Source: an uncultured Selenomonadales bacterium
GTDB taxonomy: Bacteria; Bacillota_C; Negativicutes; Selenomonadales; Selenomonadaceae
Direction of reading: 5' to 3'
Assembly: GCA_947302675.1 (NCBI GenBank)
Contig: CAMYWI010000069.1
Location: 1 to 6,919 of the forward strand
Length of the DNA: 6,919 bases
Below are positions 1 through 5,307 of the stretch, one piece after another (position 1 is the first letter of the stretch; every line of letters starts with the position of its first letter). Under the pieces are notes generated by a model that worked only from the letters and a program-made list of their open reading frames with translations, had not been told where the DNA came from and did no database searches. The translations under genes and the position numbers were made by a program.

Positions 1-1225
1 CAACGTCCGCCGTCGTGACAACATCGACTGCCGCCGCCTCTCTACCGTCGGGTAGGACAACTCGAATCTTTCCTATCGTCTCGCCGCTCGTTATCGGCGC
101 AGTCAGAGTTTCGGGCAGGTCGTAAACAATGTCATAGGCGTTGTCGTCGCCCGCGAACACCGGCATTATTATTTCGCCCGCCGTCTTGACTTGCATTGAC
201 TTGCGCCGCCCCGCCGTTATCGGCAACGTCTTAACGACTTCGCCAGGCTGAATCAAAGTTTGGCTCGACACGCGACTAAATCCATAGTCAAGCAGGAAAA
301 TCGAATCGTTCCAGATATAAAGGCTGTCCAAGACGACCGCAATCAGCTGAACGCCGTTTTGCTTAGCCGCCGTGACAAGGCATCGCCCCGCCGCGTCGGT
401 GTAGCCCGTCTTGACGCCGTTGCAGCCGCGATAGAGCCAAAGCATTTGATTTTCGTTGCGCATAAGCTTGGTATCGACGTGAATCCAGGGGAAAGAAACT
501 TCTTTGGCGGAGCAAATCTCCTCGAAGTGCGGAATAGAAAAGCCGTGTTTCGCCATAATCGCCAAGTCGCGGGCGGTCGTGTAGTGATTTTGGTCGGGCA
601 AGCCGTTCGCGTTCGTGAAATTGGTATTGACCGCGCCGAGTTCGTGAGCGCGTGCCGTCATGCGGGCGGCGAAGTCGGCAACAGTCCCGCCGCAGTGCTC
701 GGCAATGGCAATCGCGCCGTCGTTGCCCGAAATTAACATCATGCCGTAAAGCAAATCGCCCAGCGGAATTTTCTCGCCGACGTCAAGCCAAAGCGTCGAG
801 CCTTCCGCGTTGTAAGCTCCCGGTCCGACCGTGACAATCTCGTCGAGCTGGTTGCCCTCAAGCGCGGTTATCAGCGTCATCATCTTTGTCGTGCTCGCGG
901 GGAACATGATTTTATCGGGGTTGCGTTCGTAGAGGACGTGCCCCGTTGACGCCTCGATAACTATTGCCGCCGTCGCCGTCATTTGCGGTAAAACGTCGTC
1001 GGGCGCGACTGGGCGAGTGTTTTCAATCGGCGTGACCGAGTAGCCGGGGTTGAGTCCCGAATTTTCAGAAGTCAGCGTCTGTTGCATGGGGCGGGCAATT
1101 TCGCCGCGCGGTGCCTCGTCAAGCCGCATCAGCTCCGACGCCGGCATCCCAACTGCGCCCGTCGTCGCCTCGTAAATTATTATCGACATTGAAATTATCG
1201 TCGCGCATAATTTTTTCAAGTTCAA
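1..1225 (-). CDS. dacF: D-alanyl-D-alanine carboxypeptidase (PBP5/DacF family), 3' end outside window
   Basis: Penicillin-binding serine peptidase that would trim the terminal D-Ala from peptidoglycan stem peptides outside the cytoplasmic membrane. I translated 408 codons with no stop before the window edge. All three active-site motifs of the family are intact: STTK (Ser111, Lys114), SGN (166-168) and KTG (272-274). Residues 1 to about 25 form a signal peptide (NLKK, then a hydrophobic run). Residues 26-80 are a Pro/Thr/Glu-rich linker, longer than usual before the peptidase domain. From about 320 on the sequence fits the beta-rich PBP5 C-terminal domain; the membrane-anchoring helix would lie beyond the edge. 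The start is TTG because the ATG right after the ribosome site runs straight into TAA, while the TTG sits 8 bases from GGAG. It is a single gene behind its own consensus promoter. The family call is firm; dacF rather than dacA or dacB is a convention in Firmicutes. Confidence 0.93.
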   Translation of the reverse strand, partial: MNLKKLCATIISMSIIIYEATTGAVGMPASELMRLDEAPRGEIARPMQQTLTSENSGLNPGYSVTPIENTRPVAPDDVLPQMTATAAIVIEASTGHVLYERNPDKIMFPASTTKMMTLITALEGNQLDEIVTVGPGAYNAEGSTLWLDVGEKIPLGDLLYGMMLISGNDGAIAIAEHCGGTVADFAARMTARAHELGAVNTNFTNANGLPDQNHYTTARDLAIMAKHGFSIPHFEEICSAKEVSFPWIHVDTKLMRNENQMLWLYRGCNGVKTGYTDAAGRCLVTAAKQNGVQLIAVVLDSLYIWNDSIFLLDYGFSRVSSQTLIQPGEVVKTLPITAGRRKSMQVKTAGEIIMPVFAGDDNAYDIVYDLPETLTAPITSGETIGKIRVVLPDGREAAAVDVVTTADV

Positions 1226-1231
1226 TTACAT

Positions 1232-1239
1232 CTCTCCTT
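1232..1239 (-). promoter_or_regulatory. Ribosome binding site that fixes the TTG start of the carboxypeptidase
   Basis: The minus strand reads AAGGAGAG here. The next ATG (1231-1229) is followed directly by TAA, so it cannot start a gene. The TTG at 1225 opens the frame with the signal peptide at ideal spacing. Confidence 0.8.
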
Positions 1240-1259
1240 GCATGAAAAATTTCTGTCTG

Positions 1260-1288
1260 ATTATAATTTTCCTAAAGCATATTGTCAA
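1260..1288 (-). promoter_or_regulatory. Perfect consensus housekeeping promoter of the carboxypeptidase gene
   Basis: On the minus strand TTGACA lies at 1288-1283 and TATAAT at 1265-1260, with a spacer of exactly 17 bases. Both hexamers are 6/6 matches to the sigma-70/sigma-A consensus. Transcription should start near 1253, giving a leader of about 28 bases. No operator-like repeat is seen around it, which fits constitutive expression of a cell-wall enzyme. Confidence 0.85.
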
Positions 1289-1291
1289 AAC

Positions 1292-1312
1292 AAAAAACCG
1301 TCAACTCGACGG
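1292..1312 (-). terminator. Rho-independent terminator of the broken specificity gene
   Basis: Read on the minus strand, CCGTC and GACGG pair around the five-base loop GAGTT, followed directly by six T. The stop codon of the specificity-subunit remnant lies inside the hairpin. The T-run ends 3 bases before the -35 of the carboxypeptidase promoter, so it would insulate that gene from upstream transcription. Confidence 0.65.
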
Positions 1313-1444
1313 CTGAAAAATTTTTATCGCGGCGTCTTCGCCCTGCTCAATCGCAAGTTCGACGGCTCGTTTTGCTTTGAATAAAAGTGCCTCCGACTCC
1401 CGCCGCAGTCTGAATGATTCGGCGACCTGCGCGGCAATTTTTTC
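1301..1444 (-). pseudogene. hsdS: C-terminal remnant of a type I restriction specificity subunit (HsdS)
   Basis: The minus strand encodes 47 residues beginning EKIAAQVAESFRLRRESEAL, continuing with LLFKAKRAVELAIEQGEDA, then a TGA. The pattern KIA..V.ES..LRRESEALL..AKRAVE.AIE is the recognisable last conserved helix of HsdS subunits, which select the DNA target of type I restriction-modification enzymes. An in-frame TAA stands immediately upstream (1447-1445), there is no start codon, and both target-recognition domains are missing. It is therefore a broken 3' end, not a working gene. No hsdM or hsdR is in the window. The junction near 1445 lies about 30 bases from the start of another damaged frame on the opposite strand, suggesting a deletion or insertion that replaced the rest of the restriction locus. 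The family call rests on motif memory only. Confidence 0.7.
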
Positions 1445-1476
1445 TTACAAGTATTGAAAACAAATGAGGATTTAAA

Positions 1477-1782
1477 ATCGCATTTACATACAGACCAATC
1501 TGGAAATTATTAATCGATAGAGGTAACTCTTTGAGGTTATCTTTAATTTATCGAGGCGATTCTTCTCCAATTCAAGCATTGACCGTTGTTTCGTCAGATA
1601 ATACTGGGCTTGCAAAAAAGTGGAGCGAGGAAAGACCGACCAATCTTACTGCGGGGAAAACTATACGCGCCGACGACTTCTCACAACAGATAAAACTTGA
1701 ATCAAAACTTTTTCAAACAGTTATGGACGACTTTGAGCTGAAAGAAAATAATTACCCGCAGAATCATCCCGAACTTTTCTAA
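1477..1782 (+). pseudogene. Degenerate hypothetical frame; N-terminus resembles an XRE-type regulator
   Basis: An open frame runs from a TGA at 1465-1467 to the stop ending at 1782. It has no ATG or GTG near its front; the first usable codon is the TTG at 1531, with only a poor ribosome site. From 1477 the translation reads IAFTYRPIWKLLIDRG, close to the opening of small XRE (Cro/CI-type) helix-turn-helix proteins, usually M-x-[FVI]-x-Y-x-x-LW-x-LLIDRG. A GAGG at 1466-1469 sits 7 bases before the ATC at 1477, where a start would belong. This suggests a former ATG now read as ATC. After residue 13 the similarity fades, and the C-terminal part (ending NNYPQNHPELF) is not recognised. It could be a fusion of two gene fragments, or a short TTG-started hypothetical protein of 83 residues (1531-1782). 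The XRE link is suggestive only. Confidence 0.35.
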
Positions 1783-1794
1783 ACTCGTCGCCGG

Positions 1795-1803
1795 TGTTAT
1801 AAT
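1795..1803 (+). promoter_or_regulatory. Extended -10 promoter of the Rpn-like gene
   Basis: TGTTATAAT is a perfect extended -10 (TGnTATAAT), with TATAAT at 1798-1803. The matching -35 position (1775-1780, TTTTCT) is poor, as is usual with extended -10 sites. Transcription would start near 1810, about 37 bases before the ATG. Confidence 0.5.
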
Positions 1804-1846
1804 TAGTACAAATAAGTTTAACTTTCTTTAATGGCTGGGAGGTTTT

Positions 1847-2809
1847 ATGACAAATTTTTTAGACGACCAAAATGCCGCTTACGATAAGCTGGCTAAAAGT
1901 TTTCTCTCGCGCAAATCTATTCTTGCACAGATTTTGAAATACGCCGTCACGGAATTTGCCGATTGCTCTTTGACTGACATCGAGAAAAAATATATCGAGG
2001 GTGACCCGCATTTTTCTATCAATGCTATTCCACTCGACGACACTCTCGACATCAAGGGCAAAAATATCGAATCAAACAGTACCAACGAAACCTTTATTAC
2101 CTTCGACATAATTTTCGACGCCGTTGCTCCTGTTGACGGCAAGCTCGTTAAAATTATCATCAACCTTGAACCGCAAAAGACTACGCGAAAAATTCATTAC
2201 AAATTGATGCAACGGGCTGTTTACTACGCCGCCAGACTTATCTCTGACCAAAAGGAAAAGGAATTTCACGGCGACGATTATAACTCTATTAAAAAGATTT
2301 ATACGATATGGGTTTGTATGGCGACTCAAAATTATCGTGCCGACTCTATTCAAAGATACAACTTGTCTGAAGAGATTATTCACGGCAACTTCCACGACGA
2401 CAAAAAAAATTACGACCTTATCTCCATTGTTATTCTGAATCTAGGCAAGAAACCCACTTCACACCGTCTGCTGAACCTTTTGTATTTAATTTTTATGGAT
2501 GTTAAATCGTCTGCCGAAAAAGAATCTATTCTGCACGACGAGTATCACATTGACATTTCTCGCGATATGAGAGAGGAGTTGAAAAAAATGGGTGGTTTAA
2601 TGGAACCCGCTATCGAAGTTGCTGTTGAACGTGCTACTGAACGTGCTACTGAACGTGCTGCTGCAGAGGCTACCGCTGAAACTGAAAAGAAAACTTTGCT
2701 CGATAACATTCGTAAAGCTATGAAAAATTGGCATTTATCTGCCACCGAAGTTATGAACGGCTTTGAGATTTCTCCTGAACGCCAAAAAGAACTTTTGCCT
2801 TTAATTTGA
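1847..2809 (+). CDS. Rpn-family PD-(D/E)XK nuclease/putative transposase
   Basis: Complete 320-residue protein of the large PD-(D/E)XK family annotated as Rpn recombination-promoting nuclease or putative transposase. Members are thought to cut DNA and promote RecA-independent recombination; most are uncharacterised. The nuclease core is visible: FDIIFDA (Asp87 and Asp91), then IIINLEPQK with the E-x-Q variant of the catalytic motif (Glu108, Gln110). Helices YKLMQRAVYYAARLIS (118-133) and KKIYTIWVCM (149-158) follow, both typical of this group. Residues 261-272 form a tandem repeat (ERAT, ERAT, ERAA), where such proteins often carry length-variable charged repeats. The last 35 residues resemble the short helical tail common in these families (KAMKNWHLSATEVMNGFEIS). 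The ATG has GGGAGG 4 bases upstream. It stands alone beside gene remnants, is more AT-rich than the carboxypeptidase gene, and was probably acquired. No terminal inverted repeats were found, so no complete insertion element is claimed. Confidence 0.82.
   Translation: MTNFLDDQNAAYDKLAKSFLSRKSILAQILKYAVTEFADCSLTDIEKKYIEGDPHFSINAIPLDDTLDIKGKNIESNSTNETFITFDIIFDAVAPVDGKLVKIIINLEPQKTTRKIHYKLMQRAVYYAARLISDQKEKEFHGDDYNSIKKIYTIWVCMATQNYRADSIQRYNLSEEIIHGNFHDDKKNYDLISIVILNLGKKPTSHRLLNLLYLIFMDVKSSAEKESILHDEYHIDISRDMREELKKMGGLMEPAIEVAVERATERATERAAAEATAETEKKTLLDNIRKAMKNWHLSATEVMNGFEISPERQKELLPLI
2627..2662 (+). repeat. Three tandem copies of a 12-bp unit inside the Rpn-like gene
   Basis: GAACGTGCTACT occurs twice exactly (2627-2638, 2639-2650), with a third copy GAACGTGCTGCT (2651-2662). 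It encodes ERAT, ERAT, ERAA. Being a multiple of three, copy-number change would lengthen or shorten the charged helix without breaking the frame. Confidence 0.9.
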
Positions 2810-2815
2810 AGGAGG
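2809..2815 (+). other. Orphan ribosome binding site after the Rpn-like gene
   Basis: AAGGAGG overlaps the stop codon of the Rpn-like gene, exactly where a coupled downstream gene would have its ribosome site. No start codon follows with an open frame worth the name: the first TTG gives only a few codons before TAG, and the minus-strand kinase gene ends at 2837. It may mark a lost downstream gene or be chance. Confidence 0.4.
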
Positions 2816-2836
2816 ATTTTTAAGGGTAGGTATTGA

Positions 2837-4102
2837 TTAATTCAAATTTGGGATAGAAACAGTTACTACGGTTCCGACGCCTGCGCGGGGAAGTATAGTC
2901 ATTTTTCCGCCGCACATCATTTCTAGCCGTTGTTGTATGTTCGCCAAAGCGATGTGCGGCTCATGGTCGGCGGCAGGCTCAAAGCCCGAACCGTTGTCCG
3001 CTACGATAATTTCACTGCCGGAATCTATCAGCCGTGTTTTAATTGAAATGCAAAGCGGAGCGTGTTCGGGATCCATGCCGTGCTTGACCGCGTTCTCCAC
3101 AATAGGCTGGAGTGTCAGCGGCGGCAACCGAAAATTTTTATGCGGCGTATCGTACTCAACCAAAAGACTGTCCTCGAATTGAACCTGCTCGACGGCGAGA
3201 TAGGCGCGTGTATGTTCCAATTCGTCGGTGAAGGGTACCATATCTTCGCTAGCAATGGCTGTAAAGTTCTTGCGAAGATAGGTCGTAAAATCCAACGTGA
3301 CCTGCTGAGCCTTTTTGGGGTCTTGCGCACAAAGATAGTAGATACTCATCATCGCGTTGTAGATAAAATGCGGGCGCATTTGCAAGACCATAATGTTGGC
3401 GCGTTGATGAGCAATTTCCCGCTGTTGCCCTAAATACTGCTCAATTTGGTCGTAAAGGATAATGACGAACAGCGAAAGAATAGCAATGCACACTGTTAAA
3501 ACGACGGTCGCGGCAAGTTCGATAATCATACAGTTGATAAAACAGACGACCTGCAACGGTATCAGATGAATCAGAAAAGCGACATAGTGTTTTCGGGGCA
3601 ACTTGTCGCGCCGCTGTATCACGCTTGCCGAATTCAGAAACATAACCACGAACATTGGAGCCACCATAAGCAAATGCCAAGAACCTTGTATAAATTGGTT
3701 ATCCGGTGTGACGTAATAAAAAATCGTCGTAAACGGTGCTATTGTCAACAAAACAAAATATATTCCCCACAAGGCGATAACAGTTCGGAAAAGCGAACTC
3801 TTTTTCCAGTCTTCGCCGCATGTGTGCAACAGATAAGCCGTAAACATGGGCATCGGTATCGAAAGGAGCAGATATTCAAAATAGGCAACAATTTTTTCCT
3901 CAAGTACCATGTTCGGATCACTGTAAACCACTAGGTCAACGAAAGCAGAAATCATATACAACACGAAAACGGCAAACATGGTGACGAAGAAACGCTTGTT
4001 CCATTGATTCGTGCCCGGCATGATGAATGAAATCCAAAATGTCATAACCGTCAATACCATTACTGCGCCGCATAAGAAGAAATAAAATTGATTCAAGCTC
4101 AT
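2837..4102 (-). CDS. LytS-type sensor histidine kinase with seven membrane segments
   Basis: Sensor kinase of 421 residues in the cytoplasmic membrane, expected to autophosphorylate and pass phosphate to the regulator encoded just upstream. About seven hydrophobic segments fill the N-terminal half (near 5-27, 37-60, 72-92, 105-128, 141-161, 172-192 and 195-217), with hardly any extracytoplasmic loop. It therefore likely senses a ligand within or at the membrane. The kinase core is complete: the histidine box RPHFIYNAMMSI with His245 (LytS/YehU-type His_kinase, not the AgrC/ComD type), the N-box ENAVKHG around Asn337, DNGSGF (369-374) and GVGT (409-411 region). The start is the ATG at 4102 because it overlaps the regulator's stop as ATGA and has GGGAGG 9 bases upstream. 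A longer frame from 4210 would add 36 polar residues lying wholly inside the regulator gene. The ligand is unknown; the double-glycine peptide encoded nearby is a candidate by position only. Confidence 0.9.
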   Translation of the reverse strand: MSLNQFYFFLCGAVMVLTVMTFWISFIMPGTNQWNKRFFVTMFAVFVLYMISAFVDLVVYSDPNMVLEEKIVAYFEYLLLSIPMPMFTAYLLHTCGEDWKKSSLFRTVIALWGIYFVLLTIAPFTTIFYYVTPDNQFIQGSWHLLMVAPMFVVMFLNSASVIQRRDKLPRKHYVAFLIHLIPLQVVCFINCMIIELAATVVLTVCIAILSLFVIILYDQIEQYLGQQREIAHQRANIMVLQMRPHFIYNAMMSIYYLCAQDPKKAQQVTLDFTTYLRKNFTAIASEDMVPFTDELEHTRAYLAVEQVQFEDSLLVEYDTPHKNFRLPPLTLQPIVENAVKHGMDPEHAPLCISIKTRLIDSGSEIIVADNGSGFEPAADHEPHIALANIQQRLEMMCGGKMTILPRAGVGTVVTVSIPNLN

Positions 4103-4704
4103 TCCTCTGCACCTCCCAATAGAAACGGATAGCGGAGGTTTTTTAGTTGCGCCCGAACTCCTTCCGCTGTTATCGGCTTGAGTGTAAAGCCGCTCGCGCC
4201 CGTGCTCCATGCGTCAAACGAATATTCGATGTACGCAGTCAAATATACAACATTTGTGCGCGGATTTATCTCAAGCAACTTGCGGCAGAGGTCAAGCCCA
4301 TTTGTTTTGTCCATTCCCATTTCAATATCCAGGAACGCCAGCGCGATTAAATTTGTCTTCGCGTATTCGAGGGCTTCCGAAGGTCGCGTAAAGCCCGTGA
4401 TTATGGCGTCAGGCATCACTTCTTCCAAAATAGGCAAGGCTCCAGAGAGAAATATTTTTCTGTCGTCCACCATAATAACTTTCGGAGCCTCGTCGCTTTC
4501 CAATGCCGCCGAAATCAATGTGTTGACGTCTGTTTCGAGACATTGAGCCAGTCGGGAAATAATCATGGCGTCTGGCAAACGACTGCCGCTTTCCCAGCGA
4601 GCAACTGTCGAACGAGTCACGTAAATTTTCTCTGCCAATTTCTGTTGCGAAAGTCCTTTGGCGATACGAAACTTTCGCAAGTTTTCTGCAAACAGTACAT
4701 GCAT
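4099..4704 (-). CDS. Response regulator with N-terminal XRE domain and C-terminal receiver domain
   Basis: Cytoplasmic transcription regulator of 201 residues, partner of the kinase that follows with a 4-base overlap. Residues 5-64 are an XRE (HTH_3) DNA-binding domain: LRKFRIAKGLSQQKLAEKI, the recognition helix around VTRSTVARWESG, then LPDAMIISRLAQCL. Residues 74-190 are a receiver domain with every key residue present: acidic pair Asp80-Asp81, phosphate acceptor Asp126 (FLDIEMG), Thr156 (LTAY) and Lys176 (LKPI). The receiver resembles those of LytTR-type regulators (GA-G-LKPI at its end), but the LytTR domain is absent and an XRE domain stands in front instead. Most regulators have the reverse order. 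The ATG at 4704 is the only reasonable start, as an in-frame TAG lies seven codons upstream; its ribosome site (AAGAG, 11 bases away) is weak. It probably binds the repeats between 4746 and 4802, which is inferred from position. Confidence 0.9.
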   Translation of the reverse strand: MHVLFAENLRKFRIAKGLSQQKLAEKIYVTRSTVARWESGSRLPDAMIISRLAQCLETDVNTLISAALESDEAPKVIMVDDRKIFLSGALPILEEVMPDAIITGFTRPSEALEYAKTNLIALAFLDIEMGMDKTNGLDLCRKLLEINPRTNVVYLTAYIEYSFDAWSTGASGFTLKPITAEGVRAQLKNLRYPFLLGGAEE

Positions 4705-4742
4705 TTCGCGATTTACTCTTTTCTATTTTTTTCTGTAGTTTA

Positions 4743-4770
4743 ACCATACAAAGCCGGAAAAACAATACAA
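4743..4770 (-). promoter_or_regulatory. Possible promoter of the kinase-regulator operon
   Basis: On the minus strand TTGTAT (4770-4765) and TATGGT (4748-4743) are 16 bases apart, matching consensus at 3 and 4 of 6 positions. Start would be near 4736. Both hexamers fall inside copies of the GCTTTGTAT direct repeat, so a protein bound there would also control this promoter. Confidence 0.3.
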
Positions 4771-4773
4771 AGC
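4746..4773 (+). repeat. Pair of 9-bp direct repeats, candidate regulator operator
   Basis: ATACAAAGC occurs at 4746-4754 and again at 4765-4773, separated by 10 bases, so the copies start 19 bases apart, close to two helical turns. They lie between the divergent regulator and peptide genes, 24-51 bases upstream of the peptide promoter's -35. This is the position of activator sites in bacteriocin loci such as the plantaricin promoters, which use 9-bp direct repeats. Binding by the XRE-receiver protein is an inference. Confidence 0.5.
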
Positions 4774-4802
4774 AAGTGTGACATTCTGGAACCCTCTTGC
4801 TT
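4770..4802 (+). repeat. 7-bp inverted repeat overlapping the peptide-gene -35
   Basis: AAGCAAG (4770-4776) is the inverse of CTTGCTT (4796-4802), 19 bases apart. The left arm overlaps the second direct repeat and the right arm covers the -35 hexamer TTGCTT. The large loop argues against an RNA hairpin, and no T-run follows, so a protein-binding site is more likely than a terminator. Confidence 0.4.
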
Positions 4803-4825
4803 AACTAAATGAAATGTAAGATAAT
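4797..4825 (+). promoter_or_regulatory. Promoter of the double-glycine peptide gene
   Basis: TTGCTT (4797-4802) and GATAAT (4820-4825) are 17 bases apart. The -10 matches at 5 of 6 positions and the -35 at only 3, as expected for a promoter that needs an activator. Transcription would start near 4832, leaving a leader of about 92 bases without clear structure. Confidence 0.55.
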
Positions 4826-4924
4826 ATTTACGGAGAATTTTCGCAAAGACTTTCTGCCGAAATGCGTAATAAGCTTGAAGTTGTAACGTATAACAGGCAG
4901 AAAACAGAAAGGAGCCTGATAAAA

Positions 4925-5224
4925 ATGGCTGAAGAAAAAATTTTGAAAGACGAAGTGTTGAGCGACGAGGAACTTGACGGCGTGGCGGGCGGCACAAGGC
5001 TTGAAACGTACGCTGACGGCGACGAACTGGTTAAACGCGGTCTTTTGAGCGCAGATGATGCACTGAGTTCTACAAAAGTTCGTGAGACAATTCATAAGCT
5101 CGGCTACAAGTACAAGGATCACGGCGGATTGGAAATTTTCGGCGCGAAAAACAATGAATACTTCAACAAGAACGGCGAAAGCGTAAGTCGCGAAGAGTTC
5201 TGGAAGAATTTCGACGCCAAGTAA
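4925..5224 (+). CDS. Double-glycine leader peptide (bacteriocin or signal precursor)
   Basis: A 99-residue precursor. Residues 1-23 end in LSDEELDGVAGG, a full match to the double-glycine leader pattern (Leu at -12, Ser -11, Glu -8, Leu -7, Val -4, Gly-Gly at -2/-1). Such leaders are cut by the C39 peptidase domain of an ABC exporter during secretion, leaving here a 76-residue product starting TRLETYADGD. That product has no cysteine, so lanthionine or disulfide bridges are excluded. It is highly charged, lacks a long hydrophobic stretch, and ends in a Tyr/Phe/Asn-rich part (NNEYFNKNGES then EEFWKNFDAK). It matches no bacteriocin class I can name. The ATG at 4925 is chosen because AAAGGAG lies 10 bases upstream and the leader then has normal length; an ATG at 4862 has no ribosome site. 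It lies divergent to a two-component system. No exporter or immunity gene is in the window. The leader is clear; the function of the mature part is unknown. Confidence 0.82.
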   Translation: MAEEKILKDEVLSDEELDGVAGGTRLETYADGDELVKRGLLSADDALSSTKVRETIHKLGYKYKDHGGLEIFGAKNNEYFNKNGESVSREEFWKNFDAK

Positions 5225-5253
5225 AAAAAATTCGTCTCGGCAGTAAAAAAAAT

Positions 5254-5279
5254 CCCTTCGGAGCAATTCGGAGGGTTTT
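5254..5279 (+). terminator. Rho-independent terminator after the peptide gene
   Basis: CCCTTCGGA (5254-5262) pairs with TTCGGAGGG (5267-5275) over nine positions, two of them G-U, closed by the tetraloop GCAA. Four T follow, then CGCG. An A-run in front (5245-5252) can extend the stem against the T-run. The short T tract suggests termination may be incomplete. Confidence 0.75.
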
Positions 5280-5307
5280 CGCGTTAAAATTTAGGAGGTA
5301 TCCTTTT

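Noticed and set aside
260..834. Two plus-strand frames of 158 and 60 residues.
   Set aside because: They lie opposite the carboxypeptidase gene, which has all active-site motifs; they show no ribosome site or recognisable domain and reflect its GC-rich third positions.
1292..1320. The same hairpin read as a plus-strand terminator.
   Set aside because: On the plus strand the stem is followed by CTGAAAAATTTTT rather than directly by a T-run; the minus-strand reading has six T immediately after the stem.
1831..1887. Short plus-strand frame beginning ATGGCTGGG in front of the Rpn-like gene.
   Set aside because: It has no ribosome site, contains the ribosome site of the real gene, and is only 18 codons long.
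1847..2809. A complete insertion sequence around the Rpn-like gene.
   Set aside because: I found no terminal inverted repeats or target-site duplication flanking the gene, so only the coding region is claimed.
4103..4210. Longer start for the histidine kinase at 4210.
   Set aside because: The extra 36 residues are polar and lie entirely within the regulator gene; the ATG at 4102 has a ribosome site and the typical ATGA overlap.
2937..4546. Several plus-strand frames of 60-123 residues opposite the kinase and regulator genes.
   Set aside because: They are antisense shadows of two genes with complete family motifs and have no ribosome sites.
4862..4924. Earlier start for the double-glycine peptide at 4862.
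   Set aside because: No ribosome site precedes it and it would give an unusually long leader; the ATG at 4925 has AAAGGAG at good spacing.
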